Shown here piece after piece: positions 4,747 through 5,046 of a stretch of 5,046 nt of DNA. Within the stretch, counting starts at the first letter, position 1, and each line of letters begins with the position of its first letter. This DNA comes from Tissierellia bacterium (lineage in GTDB: Bacteria > Bacillota_A > Clostridia > Tissierellales > Peptoniphilaceae): NCBI GenBank assembly GCA_012728775.1, contig JAAYEN010000201.1, forward strand, positions 1 to 5,046, written 5' to 3'. The translations under genes were made by a program, and so were the position numbers. The notes beneath the pieces are model-generated. The model made no database searches. It saw only the letters and a program-made list of their open reading frames with translations, and had not been told where the DNA came from.

Positions 4747-5046
4747 AGTTTATAAATTTAATGTTAAATTAATCGGTTTAGAGGAAATTATGTGGCGTGA
4801 TATTGAGATTTCTTCACTTTCGACGCTAGCTAAATTATCATATGCTGTGTTAGCAGCCTTTGACTGTAAAGGAACACATTTATTTAATATCAATCTTAGG
4901 GAACAGCGCTATGAAATTATTTTTGGAGATGAAGATGACTACTTTAACCAATTACCAATAGATCCAAGGGGTATAAAACTAGAAAAAATAAAACTTGAAA
5001 TTGGTGAAACATTACTTTTGGAATATAATTACGGTGCCAGCTGGGA
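4739..5046 (+). CDS. pRiA4b ORF-3-like protein, N-terminal part (runs off the window)
   Basis: The first 102 codons of a pRiA4b ORF-3-family protein, cut by the right edge; no stop is reached. The family is named after an Agrobacterium plasmid ORF and has no firmly known function. Typical features are the opening YKFNVKLIGLEEIMWRDIEI (5-24), with Trp19-Arg20, the helix LSYAVLAAFDCKGTHLF (33-49), a YEIIFGD strand (58-64), and LLLEYNYGASW (92-102), which corresponds to the family's YDFGDxW motif. AAGGA (4726-4730) lies eight bases before ATG 4739. The start lies inside the YjbR-like tail, sharing ATGGGTGA, so translation is probably coupled. Frame and codon use are even up to the edge. Confidence 0.85.
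   Translation, partial: MGEVYKFNVKLIGLEEIMWRDIEISSLSTLAKLSYAVLAAFDCKGTHLFNINLREQRYEIIFGDEDDYFNQLPIDPRGIKLEKIKLEIGETLLLEYNYGASW

Overview
The window is AT-rich, uses AGGAGG-like ribosome binding sites and A/T-ending codons, and every recognisable gene lies on the + strand. Together with the gene families present this points to a low-GC Firmicute, most likely a member of the Clostridia (Clostridiaceae or Lachnospiraceae). That is inference from composition and family content; no rRNA or marker gene is present.

Left part (1-937): one intact gene for a short-chain dehydrogenase/reductase (SDR), with a good ribosome binding site, an operator-like inverted repeat upstream and a clear intrinsic terminator. 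It forms a closed single-gene unit. Positions 938-1280 hold no gene but contain a long, exactly centred hairpin (1127-1175) and some weaker inverted repeats.

Middle part (1294-2846): a run of decaying genes. A ThuA-like gene keeps its start signals but has lost much of its N-terminal half and carries an in-frame TGA. A nitroreductase gene is full length apart from one in-frame TAG. Then come the C-terminal tail of a PhzF-family gene, a 61-codon orphan ORF, and a second, more damaged copy of part of the PhzF tail that may be joined to the tail of an RNA methyltransferase gene. The two PhzF copies match over 50 bases without gaps, and in the PhzF frame most of their amino acids agree.

Right part (2723-5046): a strong housekeeping-type promoter (TTGAAT-17-TATAAT) lies just before the second PhzF remnant and should drive an operon-like series: an SGNH/GDSL hydrolase, an isoprenylcysteine carboxyl methyltransferase (ICMT)-family membrane protein, the N-terminal part of a DUF7000-like protein, the C-terminal part of a YjbR/MmcQ-like protein, and the start of a pRiA4b ORF-3-like protein that runs off the right edge. 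Spacing is short or overlapping throughout.

The genes do not form one obvious pathway. The window looks like an accessory region where small single-domain genes have collected and several are being lost by deletion and nonsense mutation. I found no transposase, integrase, CRISPR array, tRNA or rRNA, and no convincing gene on the - strand. I do not see a clear new biological system; the best leads are the duplicated PhzF remnant, the amber-interrupted nitroreductase and the two-gene junction at 4500-4535.
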